DNA of 64,000 bases from the NCBI GenBank assembly GCA_963751335.1, contig CAVVUB010000008.1:248001-312000 (forward strand), read 5' to 3'. Position numbers and translations under genes: made by a program. Below the pieces are notes generated by a model. It saw only the letters and a program-made list of their open reading frames with translations. It was not told the origin of the DNA and ran no database searches. Below, one piece after another: positions 42,582-50,944 of this stretch. How positions within the stretch are numbered: the stretch's first letter is position 1; every line of letters begins with the position of its first letter. The DNA is from Bog-473 sp963751335. GTDB taxonomy: Bacteria; Actinomycetota; Acidimicrobiia; Acidimicrobiales; RAAP-2.

Positions 42582-43409
42582 ATGACCAGCCCGGACGCCG
42601 ATCCTCTTTCGTTGACACCCGAGGCCAAGGCGGCCCGGGCCTCGAGCTTCGGCGACGCCGCCACGCACTACGAGCGTTTTCGCCCGGGTCCGCCCGAAGC
42701 AGCCGTGGAGTGGGTTCTGCCCGGCCACGTCCGCCGCATCGTCGACCTCGGTGCCGGCACCGGCGGGCTCACCCGCCGGCTGGTGGGCCGGGCCGACGAG
42801 GTGGTGGCGGTCGAACCCGACGACCGCATGCGCGAGGTGTTGCAGCAGGCCGTCCCCGAGGCCCGGGCGTTGGCCGGGCGCGGCGAGTCCATCCCGCTCG
42901 ATGACGGGAGTGCCGACGCCGTGCTCGCCTCGTCCTCGTGGCACTGGATGGAGCTCGTCCCCACGCTGCTCGAGGTCGGACGGGTGCTCGTGCCGGGCGG
43001 CGCGCTCGGCGTGATGTGGAGCGGACCCGATCGCGATGCCGCCTTCATCCAGCAGGCCCAGGCGCTCCTGGCGGGCGACAGTCCCTCGCCGGTGGGTGAG
43101 CTCGAAGCGGACCTGGCCGCCGCGGTGAACGATCCCTACGGCGCCAACCAGGTGCTCGAAATTCCACCCGGGGTTCCATTCGACCAGCCCGAGATGCAAG
43201 CGGTCACCTGGGACGAGGCTCTCACCGCCGACGACCTGGTCGGACTTCTCGGGACGTTCAGTTGGGTCATCCTGATGGAGGAAGACGCGCAGCAACGGCT
43301 CTTCGACACCGCTCGGCGTGTGCTGCGCGAGGCGCTCGGAGTCGAGGGTGACGTGACCGTCGACGTGGGTTACCGCTGCGAGGTGTGGCGAGCCCGCCGC
43401 CGCGGCTGA
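42582..43409 (+). CDS. Class I SAM-dependent methyltransferase inside the mycofactocin locus
   Basis: A 275-residue Rossmann methyltransferase. The SAM motif is IVDLGAGTGGLTRRLV near residue 50, with VVAVEPDDRM (motif II) and ARALAGRGESIPLDDGSADAV and SSSWHWME (motifs III/IV). The family is common in actinobacteria with unknown substrates. It stands alone on the plus strand between mftD and mftF. MftM, which methylates a glucose of mycofactocin in mycobacteria, is one thinkable role, but nothing in the sequence alone proves it. Confidence 0.85.
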   Translation: MTSPDADPLSLTPEAKAARASSFGDAATHYERFRPGPPEAAVEWVLPGHVRRIVDLGAGTGGLTRRLVGRADEVVAVEPDDRMREVLQQAVPEARALAGRGESIPLDDGSADAVLASSSWHWMELVPTLLEVGRVLVPGGALGVMWSGPDRDAAFIQQAQALLAGDSPSPVGELEADLAAAVNDPYGANQVLEIPPGVPFDQPEMQAVTWDEALTADDLVGLLGTFSWVILMEEDAQQRLFDTARRVLREALGVEGDVTVDVGYRCEVWRARRRG

Positions 43410-43413
43410 ACGG

Positions 43414-44961
43414 TCATCTGGGGCTCTCGTTCCCCGGGATCGTACGTGGGACTCCCGAGCCGTCCGTGCGGCCGAGGTCTTCGCGCAGGGTTGCCGATGA
43501 CCAGGTCCGCGAACGCCAGGCCACCCGGGGCAGCAGGGGCACGCCCGTGCGCGCCCGCAGGCAACCGACCCAGACTCCCGCGCCGTAAGCCAGATCGTCC
43601 GCGACGTGGAGCCCGACATAGCGGGGCGCATCGAGGGTGCCGGGCTCCTCGCCGTGGTCGTGCAGGGCGGGCACCAACAGGGCCAGGGCAGCCAGGCGAC
43701 GCGTGCGGCGGAACACCAGTCCCAGCACGAGGAGGGGAGACCAGACCCGGGCGATCCCCGCCAGGGTGGGCACGGCGGCGCGCGCCGTGCCGCCGCCGGC
43801 GATCTTCGCCGCCACCGCCACCGGGTCGCGCACCAGCCCACGGAGTCGGTGGGCCAGCATCAGGATGGATGCGGCCTGCGCCGTCATGGCCGATCCCGGC
43901 CGCCGCAGAAGGCCGAGAAGCCAGACGGCGACCGACCAACCCGAAGTTTGGACCGGTGCCATGGCCTCGCCGTGCCGGATTGCGAGCGGCCCGGCCGAGG
44001 TGCCGTAGACGTAGCGACGACCGAGAAACGCTCCCACCGTCGCCGCGCCATCGTGTGCCACCACGCTCGCCGGTTCGTAGCGGACGTCCCAGCCGGCATC
44101 GACCAGACGCCACTCCAGGTCGACATCCTCTCCTCCCCGCAGCGCGGGATCGAACAACCGGTGCCCGTCGACGAGCTCGGTTCGAACCAGGATGACGGCG
44201 CTGGGTACGAAGGGCACGTTCGACCCGGGCCGCACGAGTCCGGGCCGCGCACCGCGGTTCAGCGACGACCGCACAGCCTCGTAGCGGGCGACGAGCGTGG
44301 ACTCGTCGCGCGCCGCCGGCACGATACGCGGGGCCACCGCGGCCACCAGGGGATCCTCGAAATGGTCCAGCAGCGGTTCCAGCCAGCCCTGGGGAGGCAG
44401 GCAGTCCGAGTCGACGAAGGCCACCACCGGTGTCTCGGTCACCGCCAGCCCGGCGTTGCGTGCAGCGCCGGGACCGACATTGGCCGTGAGTCCGACGAAC
44501 CGTGCGTCATGACGCAGGCTGAGCTCGCGCGTGGTGGCGGCGTCGCGCGACGCGTCGTCGACGACGACACAGCCCAGCCCGCCGAGGCGCGTGAGAAGGC
44601 GGTCCAACTGGTCCGGCCGGTCTCGCACGGGAATGACGACGGTGACGTCGGAGGGGCCGAACGGGGAGCCGTCCGGTTCTGGTGCGAACGCTCCGGCCGA
44701 AACCATTCGGCGGGCCAGAAGCCCCGTCGCCCGTCCGGTGCCGACGCGCTCGCCGGTCTCCCAGCGCTCGATCACACCGCGGGCCCGCTCGGAGACCCGG
44801 AACAGGCGGAGCGGGCTCCCGCCGAGGAAGACGGCACCGTCGTCGATGATCGTGGTCGACGGGTCCTGGGCCAGCCGGAACGACGCGGGCACCGGGGTCG
44901 ACGAGCGGGGGGGCGCGGGCCGCAGGGGGGCAGGCCCGGCGGCGTCGCCTGGGGGGTGCAC
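43414..44961 (-). CDS. mftF: Mycofactocin glycosyltransferase (MftF)
   Basis: A 515-residue family-2 glycosyltransferase. Features are VTVVIPVRDRPDQLDRLL, CVVVDDASRD, the aspartate motif VAFVDSDCLPP and GEDVDLEWRLVDAGW, with hydrophobic segments near the C-terminal third suggesting membrane attachment. The N-terminal 130 residues with LRLFRVSERARGVIERWETGE are typical of MftF, which adds beta-1,4-glucose units to pre-mycofactocin. GTG at 44961 is the chosen start; the gene runs divergently from mftA with about 60 bases between the starts. The methyltransferase gene ends 4 bases beyond its stop. Confidence 0.86.
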   Translation of the reverse strand: MHPPGDAAGPAPLRPAPPRSSTPVPASFRLAQDPSTTIIDDGAVFLGGSPLRLFRVSERARGVIERWETGERVGTGRATGLLARRMVSAGAFAPEPDGSPFGPSDVTVVIPVRDRPDQLDRLLTRLGGLGCVVVDDASRDAATTRELSLRHDARFVGLTANVGPGAARNAGLAVTETPVVAFVDSDCLPPQGWLEPLLDHFEDPLVAAVAPRIVPAARDESTLVARYEAVRSSLNRGARPGLVRPGSNVPFVPSAVILVRTELVDGHRLFDPALRGGEDVDLEWRLVDAGWDVRYEPASVVAHDGAATVGAFLGRRYVYGTSAGPLAIRHGEAMAPVQTSGWSVAVWLLGLLRRPGSAMTAQAASILMLAHRLRGLVRDPVAVAAKIAGGGTARAAVPTLAGIARVWSPLLVLGLVFRRTRRLAALALLVPALHDHGEEPGTLDAPRYVGLHVADDLAYGAGVWVGCLRARTGVPLLPRVAWRSRTWSSATLREDLGRTDGSGVPRTIPGNESPR

Positions 44962-44970
44962 CAGGCAATC

Positions 44971-44997
44971 TTGGCAGCCCGGGGCCGGAGATAGGCT
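44971..44997 (+). promoter_or_regulatory. Promoter of the mftA-mftB-mftC-mftE operon
   Basis: TTGGCA (44971-44976) and TAGGCT (44992-44997) with a 15-base spacer. The predicted start is about 20 bases before mftA, leaving room for the AGGAGG at 45012-45017. The same TAGGCT -10 hexamer occurs at 40059 upstream of the alcohol dehydrogenase. Confidence 0.5.
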
Positions 44998-45022
44998 GGG
45001 TCTTTGCCCAGAGGAGGTCGAG

Positions 45023-45133
45023 ATGCTGGCTGAGGACCAAGACACGGGAGACGTCGAGGAAGTGTCCGAAGAGGACGTCGACGACCTCCTGGTGGAAGAG
45101 GTCTCGATCGACGGGATGTGCGGGGTCTATTGA
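45023..45133 (+). CDS. mftA: Mycofactocin precursor peptide (MftA)
   Basis: A 36-residue acidic peptide ending in IDGMCGVY, the conserved C terminus of MftA. The terminal Val-Tyr is decarboxylated and cyclised by MftC, released by MftE and oxidised by MftD to form the cofactor. The leader is rich in Glu/Asp/Val (EEDVDDLLVEE), as usual for recognition by MftB. AGGAGG lies 5 bases before the ATG. The stop overlaps the TTG of mftB as TTGA. Confidence 0.96.
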   Translation: MLAEDQDTGDVEEVSEEDVDDLLVEEVSIDGMCGVY

Positions 45134-45421
45134 GCGTCACCCAGGCGCGGCCGTCCGCCGCGCTCACCCTGGATCAACCCTGGCGGCTGCATCCCCAGGT
45201 CGCGCTGCGTGACGAGTCCTTCGGCGCGCTGGCTTACCACTACGGCAACCGGCGTCTCGTCTTCCTCAAGTCCCGCCTCCTGGTGGAACTGGTCTCCTCG
45301 CTCGGCGAGTACGACACTGCCGCCGAGGCCATCGTGGCGATCGTCCCCGAGGCGCAGCGCAGCGCGTACCGGGCGCGCCCTGCACCGACTGGCCGATTCG
45401 GAGGTGATCGGTGTCCGCTGA
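45130..45421 (+). pseudogene. mftB: Mycofactocin precursor-binding chaperone (MftB), frameshifted near the 3' end
   Basis: A small PqqD-like RiPP recognition element, about 96 residues when corrected. The start is TTG, coupled to mftA. The frame is intact through LDQPWRLHPQVALRDESFGALA, FLKSRLLVELVSSLG and IVPEAQRSAY, then breaks: the expected YRRALHRLADSEVIGVR continues only in the next frame. One extra G in the run 45371-45373 explains it, and the total length is 3n+1. The corrected stop overlaps mftC by 11 bases as in other mft loci. MftB is needed for MftC action, so a sequencing error is more likely than inactivation. Confidence 0.86.
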
Positions 45422-46571
45422 CCCGGCTCCGCTGCCCCTGAAGGATCAATTCAGCCGGGGCCTCGACGCACCCATCTGCTTGACCTGGGAGTTGACCTAC
45501 GCCTGCAACCTGGCCTGCGTCCATTGCCTGAGCTCGTCGGGCCGGCGCGACCCGGGCGAGCTGACGCCCGCCGAAGCGCGCCACGTCGTCGACGAGCTGG
45601 TCGACCTCAGGGTCTTCTACGTGAACATCGGCGGCGGCGAGCCGATGTTGCGGCCGGATTTCATGGACCTGATCGGTTATGCGGTCGACCGGCGGGTCGG
45701 CGTCAAGTTCTCCACAAACGGCACTCGCCTCAGTACCGAGCGTGCCCGCCAGCTGGCGGCCCTCGACTATCTCGACGTGCAGATCTCCATCGACGGCGCC
45801 ACCGCACGCACGAACGACGCCGTGCGCGGCGACGGCTCCTTTGCCGCGGCGCGCCAGGCCATGGACAACCTGGCCGCGGCTGGCTTCGGGCCCTTCAAGA
45901 TCAGCGTTGTCGTCACGCGCCAGAACGTGAACGAGCTCGACGCACTGGCGAGCATCGCGGACTCCTACGGCGCACAGCTGCGGCTGACCCGCCTGCGCCC
46001 GTCGGGCCGGGCCGTCGACAGCTGGGACGCCCTTCACCCCACGGCCGAGCAACAGCGTGCGCTCTATCACTGGCTGCTCGAGCGACCCGGGGTCCTGACC
46101 GGCGACTCGTTCTTCCACCTCTCCGCTCTGGGCGAGCCCCTGGATGGGCTGAATCTCTGCGGCGCCGGCCGCGTGGTGTGCCTCATCGATCCGGTCGGTG
46201 ACGTCTACGCATGCCCGTTCGTGATCGACCGCCAGTTCCTGGCCGGCAACGTCCGCGTCCCGGGCGGATTCGCCGTCGTCTGGCGGGACTCCGAGCTGTT
46301 CCGTTCGCTGCGTGAGCCCCAGAGTGCCGGGGCCTGCGCGTCGTGCGGGTCGTTCGACGCCTGCCGCGGCGGGTGCATGGCGGCGAAGTTCTTCACCGGT
46401 CTGCCGCTCGACGGCCCCGACCCCGAGTGCGTCTACGGCCATGGGGAGACGGCGCTGTCCGCGCTCGAGGCGCGGCCGAGTTCGACGCTCGGGCATTCCA
46501 AGGTGGATCGCCAGGGCGTGCCCATCCCGGTGCCCACTCCCGTGCGCTTCCGGTCACCGGCGCGGGCCTGA
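45411..46571 (+). CDS. mftC: Mycofactocin radical SAM maturase (MftC)
   Basis: A 386-residue radical SAM enzyme with a SPASM-type C terminus. The 4Fe-4S motif CNLACVHC uses C32, C36 and C39, followed by the GGGEPM SAM-binding block near residue 70. The C-terminal half supplies the auxiliary cluster cysteines (LCGAGR...VCLIDPVGDVYACPF, ASCGSFDACRGGC, PECVYG). It performs oxidative decarboxylation and C-C cross-linking of the Val-Tyr end of MftA. GTG start within the mftB end. Second-to-last mft enzyme before mftE. Confidence 0.95.
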   Translation: MSADPAPLPLKDQFSRGLDAPICLTWELTYACNLACVHCLSSSGRRDPGELTPAEARHVVDELVDLRVFYVNIGGGEPMLRPDFMDLIGYAVDRRVGVKFSTNGTRLSTERARQLAALDYLDVQISIDGATARTNDAVRGDGSFAAARQAMDNLAAAGFGPFKISVVVTRQNVNELDALASIADSYGAQLRLTRLRPSGRAVDSWDALHPTAEQQRALYHWLLERPGVLTGDSFFHLSALGEPLDGLNLCGAGRVVCLIDPVGDVYACPFVIDRQFLAGNVRVPGGFAVVWRDSELFRSLREPQSAGACASCGSFDACRGGCMAAKFFTGLPLDGPDPECVYGHGETALSALEARPSSTLGHSKVDRQGVPIPVPTPVRFRSPARA

Positions 46572-46576
46572 CCGCG

Positions 46577-47260
46577 GTGGACCTCGGTCGCGCCACCTGG
46601 GGCCAGGTGGAGGCGAGCGACAGAAGTCATGTGCTGGCGCTCCCTCTGGGCTCACTCGAGCAGCACGGTCCCCATCTGCCCTTGGACACGGACACCCGGA
46701 TCGCCTGTGTTGTCGCGGCAGAATTGGCCGAGCGCCTCGCATACGTGGCGGTGGCCCCAGCGCTGGCCTACGGTGCGAGCGGCGAGCATGCCGGGTTCCC
46801 CGGGACCCTACTCGTCGGCCATCGGGTCCTGGCCGAGCTGGTCAGCGAGCTGGTGCGCTCCGCCCGCGGCGCCTTCGAGGGTGTCGTCGTGGTCAGCGCG
46901 CACGGCGGTAACGGCGAGGCGCTGCATCGGGTGAGTTCTCGCAGTGCCGACGAGGGGGACGACGTCCTCGTGTGGTCGGCCACAGTGCCCGGAGGCGACG
47001 CCCATGCCGGACGCACCGAGACCTCCCTCATGCTGGCCATCGACCCCGGCGCCGTCCGTCTCGAACTGGCCGAGGTCGGTTGCACCGAGCCGATCGGCGA
47101 GCTCATGCCCCGTCTGCGCGCCGAAGGGGTGCGGCCGGTATCGTCCAACGGCGTGCTGGGCGACCCTGCTGGTGCGAACGCCCAGGAGGGCCGGGCCCTC
47201 CTCAACCAACTCGTGACCGACCTGGTGGACCAGGTGTCGTCGCGCTGGCCTGAACCGTGA
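46577..47260 (+). CDS. mftE: Mycofactocin precursor peptidase (MftE)
   Basis: A 227-residue creatininase-family hydrolase that releases the AHDP dipeptide from MftC-modified MftA. The metal-binding motif is LEQHGPHLPLDTDT near residues 27-40, with VVVSAHGGNGEAL and AHAGRTETSLML supplying further ligands. The GTG at 46577, 6 bases after the mftC stop, gives a normal family length. The 3' end overlaps the following SDR gene as GTGA. Confidence 0.92.
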   Translation: MDLGRATWGQVEASDRSHVLALPLGSLEQHGPHLPLDTDTRIACVVAAELAERLAYVAVAPALAYGASGEHAGFPGTLLVGHRVLAELVSELVRSARGAFEGVVVVSAHGGNGEALHRVSSRSADEGDDVLVWSATVPGGDAHAGRTETSLMLAIDPGAVRLELAEVGCTEPIGELMPRLRAEGVRPVSSNGVLGDPAGANAQEGRALLNQLVTDLVDQVSSRWPEP

Positions 47261-48042
47261 GCCCCGTCGCCGTCGTCACCGGTGCGGCCCGGGGCATGGG
47301 CGCGGCCACGGTCGACGCGCTGGTCAAGTCCGGTTGGCAGGTCGTGGCCGTCGACCGGGCGTCGGACGACCCCGCCCTCGACTACTCCCTGGCGTCGAAG
47401 TCCGACCTCGAAGCGCTGGGTCACCGCCACGGCGACGCGGTGGTCCCCATGATGGGGGACGTCCGCCGGCGATCCGACATGCAGGCCGCGGTGGACGAGG
47501 CGGTGCGGCGCTTCGGTGGCCTGCACGCTGCGGTGGCCGCGGCCGGCGTCATCAGCGGTGGTTCCCCACTCTGGGAGACCACGGACGCCCAGTGGGACGT
47601 GCTCTTCGACGTCAACGTGAACGGCGTGCGCCAGCTGGCGACGGCCGCCGTGCCCGCCCTGTTGCGCGAGCCACCACCGCGGCACGGCCGGGTGGTCGCG
47701 GTTGCGTCGGCGGCCGGGTTCTTGGGTCTGCGCCGGCTCAGCGCGTACAGCGCCTCCAAGGCGGCGGTCGTCGGACTGGTGCGTTCGCTGGCCGCCGACT
47801 TGGCCGGAACGGGCATCACCGCCAATGCGGTGAGCCCTGGGTCGACGCGGGGACCCATGCTCGACGCGTCGGCTGCCGTCTACGGACTCGAGTCAGCCGA
47901 AGAGTTCGCCAGTCAGCAGCTGATCGAACGGCTCCTGACCCCGGAGGAGCCGGCTGCGCTCATCGCCTGGTTGTGCGGGCCGGACTCGGGTGGCGTGACG
48001 GGCGCCGTCCTCCCGGTCGACGGCGGTTTGACGACGTCATAG
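47257..48042 (+). CDS. SDR-family oxidoreductase, probably mycofactocin-coupled
   Basis: A 261-residue SDR. The glycine motif is VTGAARGMGAATVDAL, AAAGVISGG stands in the NNAG position, and the catalytic pair is in LSAYSASKAAVVGL. The end GAVLPVDGGLTTS is typical. Many mycofactocin-coupled SDRs lie next to mftE and keep a non-exchangeable NAD; direct overlap with mftE (4 bp) supports this assignment, which otherwise rests on context. Substrate unknown. Confidence 0.86.
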   Translation: MSPVAVVTGAARGMGAATVDALVKSGWQVVAVDRASDDPALDYSLASKSDLEALGHRHGDAVVPMMGDVRRRSDMQAAVDEAVRRFGGLHAAVAAAGVISGGSPLWETTDAQWDVLFDVNVNGVRQLATAAVPALLREPPPRHGRVVAVASAAGFLGLRRLSAYSASKAAVVGLVRSLAADLAGTGITANAVSPGSTRGPMLDASAAVYGLESAEEFASQQLIERLLTPEEPAALIAWLCGPDSGGVTGAVLPVDGGLTTS

Positions 48043-48055
48043 AGGAGGAAGCGAC

Positions 48056-48324
48056 ATGGCTGACGAGTGCACGCATCTGGACCAGATCGACGAGGTGGAG
48101 CCGCAGACCCCCAAGGGTGTGGGGAGTGTATGAAGACGGGCGGGACCTGGCTCCACCTCCGGCTCTGCCTCACCTGCGGCGAGGTGAACTGCTGCGACTC
48201 CTCCCCCAACAAGCACGCCACGAAGCACTTCCACTCGTCGGGCCATCCGCTGATCCAGTCGTTCCAACCGGGCGAGGACTGGATCTGGTGCTTCGTCGAT
48301 CAGCTGGCGATGGAGCCCGGCTAA
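48056..48324 (+). pseudogene. UBP-type zinc-finger protein, frameshifted
   Basis: A small ubiquitin-carboxyl-terminal-hydrolase-type (ZnF-UBP) domain protein. The start MADECTHLDQIDEVEPQTP is in one frame (Cys and His zinc ligands) and the rest, CGECMKTGGTWLHLRLCLTCG, NCCDSSPNKHATKHFHSSGHP and GEDWIWCFVD, is in another. A missing base near 48114-48118 explains it; the length is 3n+2. GAGGAGG precedes the ATG. The corrected protein has about 89 residues. Bacterial members accompany oxidoreductases and detoxification genes; the role here is unknown. Confidence 0.83.
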
Positions 48325-48330
48325 CCGTAG

Positions 48331-48840
48331 CTACTCACCAACGAGGCCGTCGATCGATTCGCGCAATACATCGGCGTGGCCTACGTGACGAGCCGTCTCT
48401 TCGATGAGGTGCAGCAGCACCCACCGCAACGAAAAATGCTCACCGTTTCGCAAGGCAATCGCGGACATTTGGTCCAGGGATGTCGCTCCTGACACGACTT
48501 GGCGGCTGCGTTCGCAGGCTTCGCGGTAGCGGGCCTGCAACTCAGCTGGATCCAGCGATGTGGACGTGCGGAACTCCCAGTTTGGATCAACGTCCCAATC
48601 GACAGAAGCCCACGGCTCCCGCTCCGGTAGTCCTGCGAATCGAAATTCCATCCAGTCTTCCTCTACGAGCGACAGGTGGTAAAGGAGGCCACCCAACGTG
48701 AGATTGGACGGCGGATGGGATTGCCCGAGCTGGGCTTGGGTGAGTCCGCTTGCCTTCGACAGAACAGTCTCACGTTGGTAGTCGAGAAACTGCACCAGCA
48801 TGCTGAGTTCCGAGCCTTCCGGATCCGGGTCCTTCCGCAC
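48331..48840 (-). CDS. DinB-family protein
   Basis: About 169 residues of the DinB/DUF664 four-helix-bundle superfamily. NLTLGGLLYHLSLVEEDWM carries the first metal His, and RWVLLHLIEETARHVGHADVLRE the C-terminal His residues, the usual DinB metal site. Actinobacterial members include thiol transferases using mycothiol, and that is one option. GTG at 48840 is chosen; a TTG at 48843 is equally close. Convergent with the zinc-finger gene. Confidence 0.82.
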   Translation of the reverse strand: MRKDPDPEGSELSMLVQFLDYQRETVLSKASGLTQAQLGQSHPPSNLTLGGLLYHLSLVEEDWMEFRFAGLPEREPWASVDWDVDPNWEFRTSTSLDPAELQARYREACERSRQVVSGATSLDQMSAIALRNGEHFSLRWVLLHLIEETARHVGHADVLRESIDGLVGE

Positions 48841-49074
48841 CAAACCAGTGTGGCAGTGACAAGCGGACTACGAGGGCCTTCTCATCCACCAAGACGGGAA
48901 GAGCATCCAGATCTGCAAATTGCCGAATACCGACCTGCGGGAGTCATCGTCGAGGTGCCGCTCGTGCCGGAATGTCCCGCTGTCCGAGCCTTCGGGGATG
49001 CCCCAAGTTCAAGTCGACGAACAGAACCGCGGCGGGTCCGCTCCTCGCCGGTCTTCAGTTCCCGGCCGGTCGGA
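48841..49074. other. Intergenic region without recognised gene
   Basis: About 230 bases between the DinB gene and the 3' end of the phosphate transporter gene. Open frames on either strand are short and unlike any family I know; a plus-strand fragment reading GLLIHQDGKSIQICKLPN could be a decayed gene remnant but is not assignable. Confidence 0.4.
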
Positions 49075-50550
49075 TCATCGGTTGACGACGCCTCGCACAG
49101 GGGCTTGAACGGCAGAATCCGATCGGTTGTCGGCCACGTCTTCGAGGGTTCGTCCCGCCGGCTCGGGCAAAAGGCTCGTGACTGCGAATCCCAGGACTGC
49201 GGAGACACCGGCGACTGCGAGAAGACCGCGGAGGCCGATGTGGTCTTGGAGAACCGGGACCAAGAATACGCCGACAAAGGCGCCGAGTTTGCCGATTCCG
49301 GCGGCTATGCCATGTCCGGTGGTGCGCATGCTCACCGGAAAGACCTCAGAGGGAAGCACAAATGTCGTCATGTTGGGCCCGAACTGAATGAAGAAGTAGC
49401 TAAGACCCAAAATGGCCAAGAAGGGTGCTACTTGCTCCGTGAGCTGAGGCACGATGGCGAGCACGAGAAAGCACAGCGCCATCACCGAGAACCCAATGAA
49501 CTGCAGGCGCCGGTGGCCAATGCGATCCATGCGCTTGACCGCGAGCAAGTAGCCGGGGACTGCGAAGATCACGAACATCCCGAGCGACCACAGCAGCTTC
49601 GTCTTCAAACTGGCCGTTGCATCAACATCCTTCAAGATGGCGGGAAGAGACAGGGTGTTGCCGTAGTAGGCGTAGTCGAAGAGGAACCACGCACCGGCTG
49701 TGCCGAGGAGGAGTTTCAGCATCTGCGGGTCGGTCAAGAAGGCGCCGAGACGCATACGCTTCGATACGTAATCGCTTTGGGTGGGCTCGGTGATCACGCC
49801 CTCGCTGAACCGTTCCAGCTCACCGGCGGCACGGTCGTGCTCGCCCTGCACTTGGGCCAGGTAGCGCGGGGACTCGGGCATCCTGGAACGCAGATACACG
49901 ACGGCCGCCGCGGGAATGGCACCGAGTCCCAGCAGGATGCGCCAGGCCGAAGAATCTCCGATGCCCGAGGAGAGCAGCAAGAGTGCGACCAGCGGGCCGA
50001 CGATGAGGCCCAATGCCTGCATGGAGAAGACGAGGCCGACGAGGCGACCCCGGTCCTTCCGGTTCGAGTACTCGCTCATGAACACGGCCGACACGGGATA
50101 GTCGCCGCCGATGCCGAAGCCCAGGACGAGCCGGGCGACGACCAGGAAGATGAATCCTGGGGCTAGCGCCGAAGCGATCGCCCCGATGATCATGATCACA
50201 GCGACTGTGACGTAGACCTTCTTACGACCGATCACGTCGGCAATGCGGCCGAAGACGAAAGCGCCGATGAACGCGCCGAGGATGGCTGCGCCGGTGACCC
50301 AGCTCGTCTGCAGCGTGCTCAGGTGCCACTGCACCGCCACGAGCGCTGCCACGGTCCCGATGACGAACAGGTCGTAAGCATCGGTGAAGAATCCGACGCC
50401 CGAGATGATCACGGTCCGGCGGTGGAACTTGCTGGTCGGCGCCTCGTTCAGGAGATCGGTGACGGTTGGCGCCGAGGAGACCGCGCCGGCGTGAAGCCGC
50501 AGCTCCTGTTCTCCGAGTCCCTCTAAACCCGCCACGATCAGCTCGCTCAC
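49075..50550 (-). CDS. MFS transporter of the phosphate:H+ symporter type
   Basis: A 491-residue twelve-helix transporter. GVGFFTDAYDLFVIGTV in helix 1, GRIADVIGRKKVYV in the loop after helix 2, GFGIGGDYPVSAVFMSEYSNRKDRGRLVG in helix 4 and FDYAYYGNTLSLPAIL are hallmark stretches of Pho84-like phosphate symporters. LPSEVFPVSMRTTGHGIAAGIGK is the typical helix-10/11 motif. GTG at 50550 with a GAAGG upstream. A possible PHO-box array lies upstream. Other organic-ion substrates of the PHS-like group cannot be excluded. Confidence 0.85.
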   Translation of the reverse strand: MSELIVAGLEGLGEQELRLHAGAVSSAPTVTDLLNEAPTSKFHRRTVIISGVGFFTDAYDLFVIGTVAALVAVQWHLSTLQTSWVTGAAILGAFIGAFVFGRIADVIGRKKVYVTVAVIMIIGAIASALAPGFIFLVVARLVLGFGIGGDYPVSAVFMSEYSNRKDRGRLVGLVFSMQALGLIVGPLVALLLLSSGIGDSSAWRILLGLGAIPAAAVVYLRSRMPESPRYLAQVQGEHDRAAGELERFSEGVITEPTQSDYVSKRMRLGAFLTDPQMLKLLLGTAGAWFLFDYAYYGNTLSLPAILKDVDATASLKTKLLWSLGMFVIFAVPGYLLAVKRMDRIGHRRLQFIGFSVMALCFLVLAIVPQLTEQVAPFLAILGLSYFFIQFGPNMTTFVLPSEVFPVSMRTTGHGIAAGIGKLGAFVGVFLVPVLQDHIGLRGLLAVAGVSAVLGFAVTSLLPEPAGRTLEDVADNRSDSAVQAPVRGVVNR

Positions 50551-50944
50551 TCGATCTTTGCCTTCCCTCACCGAAGCCCTGCTGCAATGTCGCAGGCCAG
50601 CGTGACGAAAAGGCAAACTTCGGCTTATCCAAAGATGAACAGCTCGCGAATGTTCGGCAAACTTACCCCTCCTGACCTGCGTATATTGCGACCGTGCCCC
50701 GAACTCCTGATCCTGAAGCCGCGTGACGCGAATGGGCTTCAACGGCTCAGAACTTCCTGGTTGCCGTTACTCAGGCCGTTGACGACCTCCGAGGGATCTT
50801 CGAGTCAGACCTAGCGAGGGCGTGTCAAACACCGTCTGCGGCATCCACCGCACAAGCACCTTGGCACCCTGGAGACCGTTGGGGTCTGCCGCGCCGGGGA
50901 GAACGAGATGGAGGAGCGTTCCGGGCTTGTGCCCTGCGTCGTTT
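50551..50944. other. Intergenic region upstream of the phosphate transporter
   Basis: About 394 bases with no gene that I can support. It holds the promoter side of the minus-strand phosphate transporter, including a possible PHO-box array, and on its right part the DNA just after the damaged GFA gene, where the reading frame remains open but loses family similarity. Confidence 0.5.
50608..50662 (-). promoter_or_regulatory. Possible PHO-box array (11-bp phased direct repeats)
   Basis: On the minus strand five consecutive 11-base units start GTTTGCC, ATTCGCG, GTTCATC, GATAAGC and GTTTGCC. Units 1, 3 and 5 resemble the actinobacterial PhoP box (consensus G/T-TTCAYC followed by four bases); units 2 and 4 do not. 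The array lies about 60-110 bases before the transporter start. PhoP control is an inference from the phase and the gene type. Confidence 0.4.

Noticed and set aside
41283..43841. Very long open frame on the minus strand spanning mftD and beyond
   Set aside because: Out-of-frame sequence is Arg/Gly/Pro/Ala-rich with no family features; mftD, mftF and the methyltransferase genes explain the region.
45130..45421. Programmed frameshift in mftB
   Set aside because: The extra G lies in a short run without slippery heptamer or following structure that I can recognise; other genes here show similar one-base errors.
48676..50166. Long plus-strand open frame opposite the phosphate transporter
   Set aside because: Composition is that of an antisense GC-frame shadow and it carries no motif; the minus-strand transporter is full-length.
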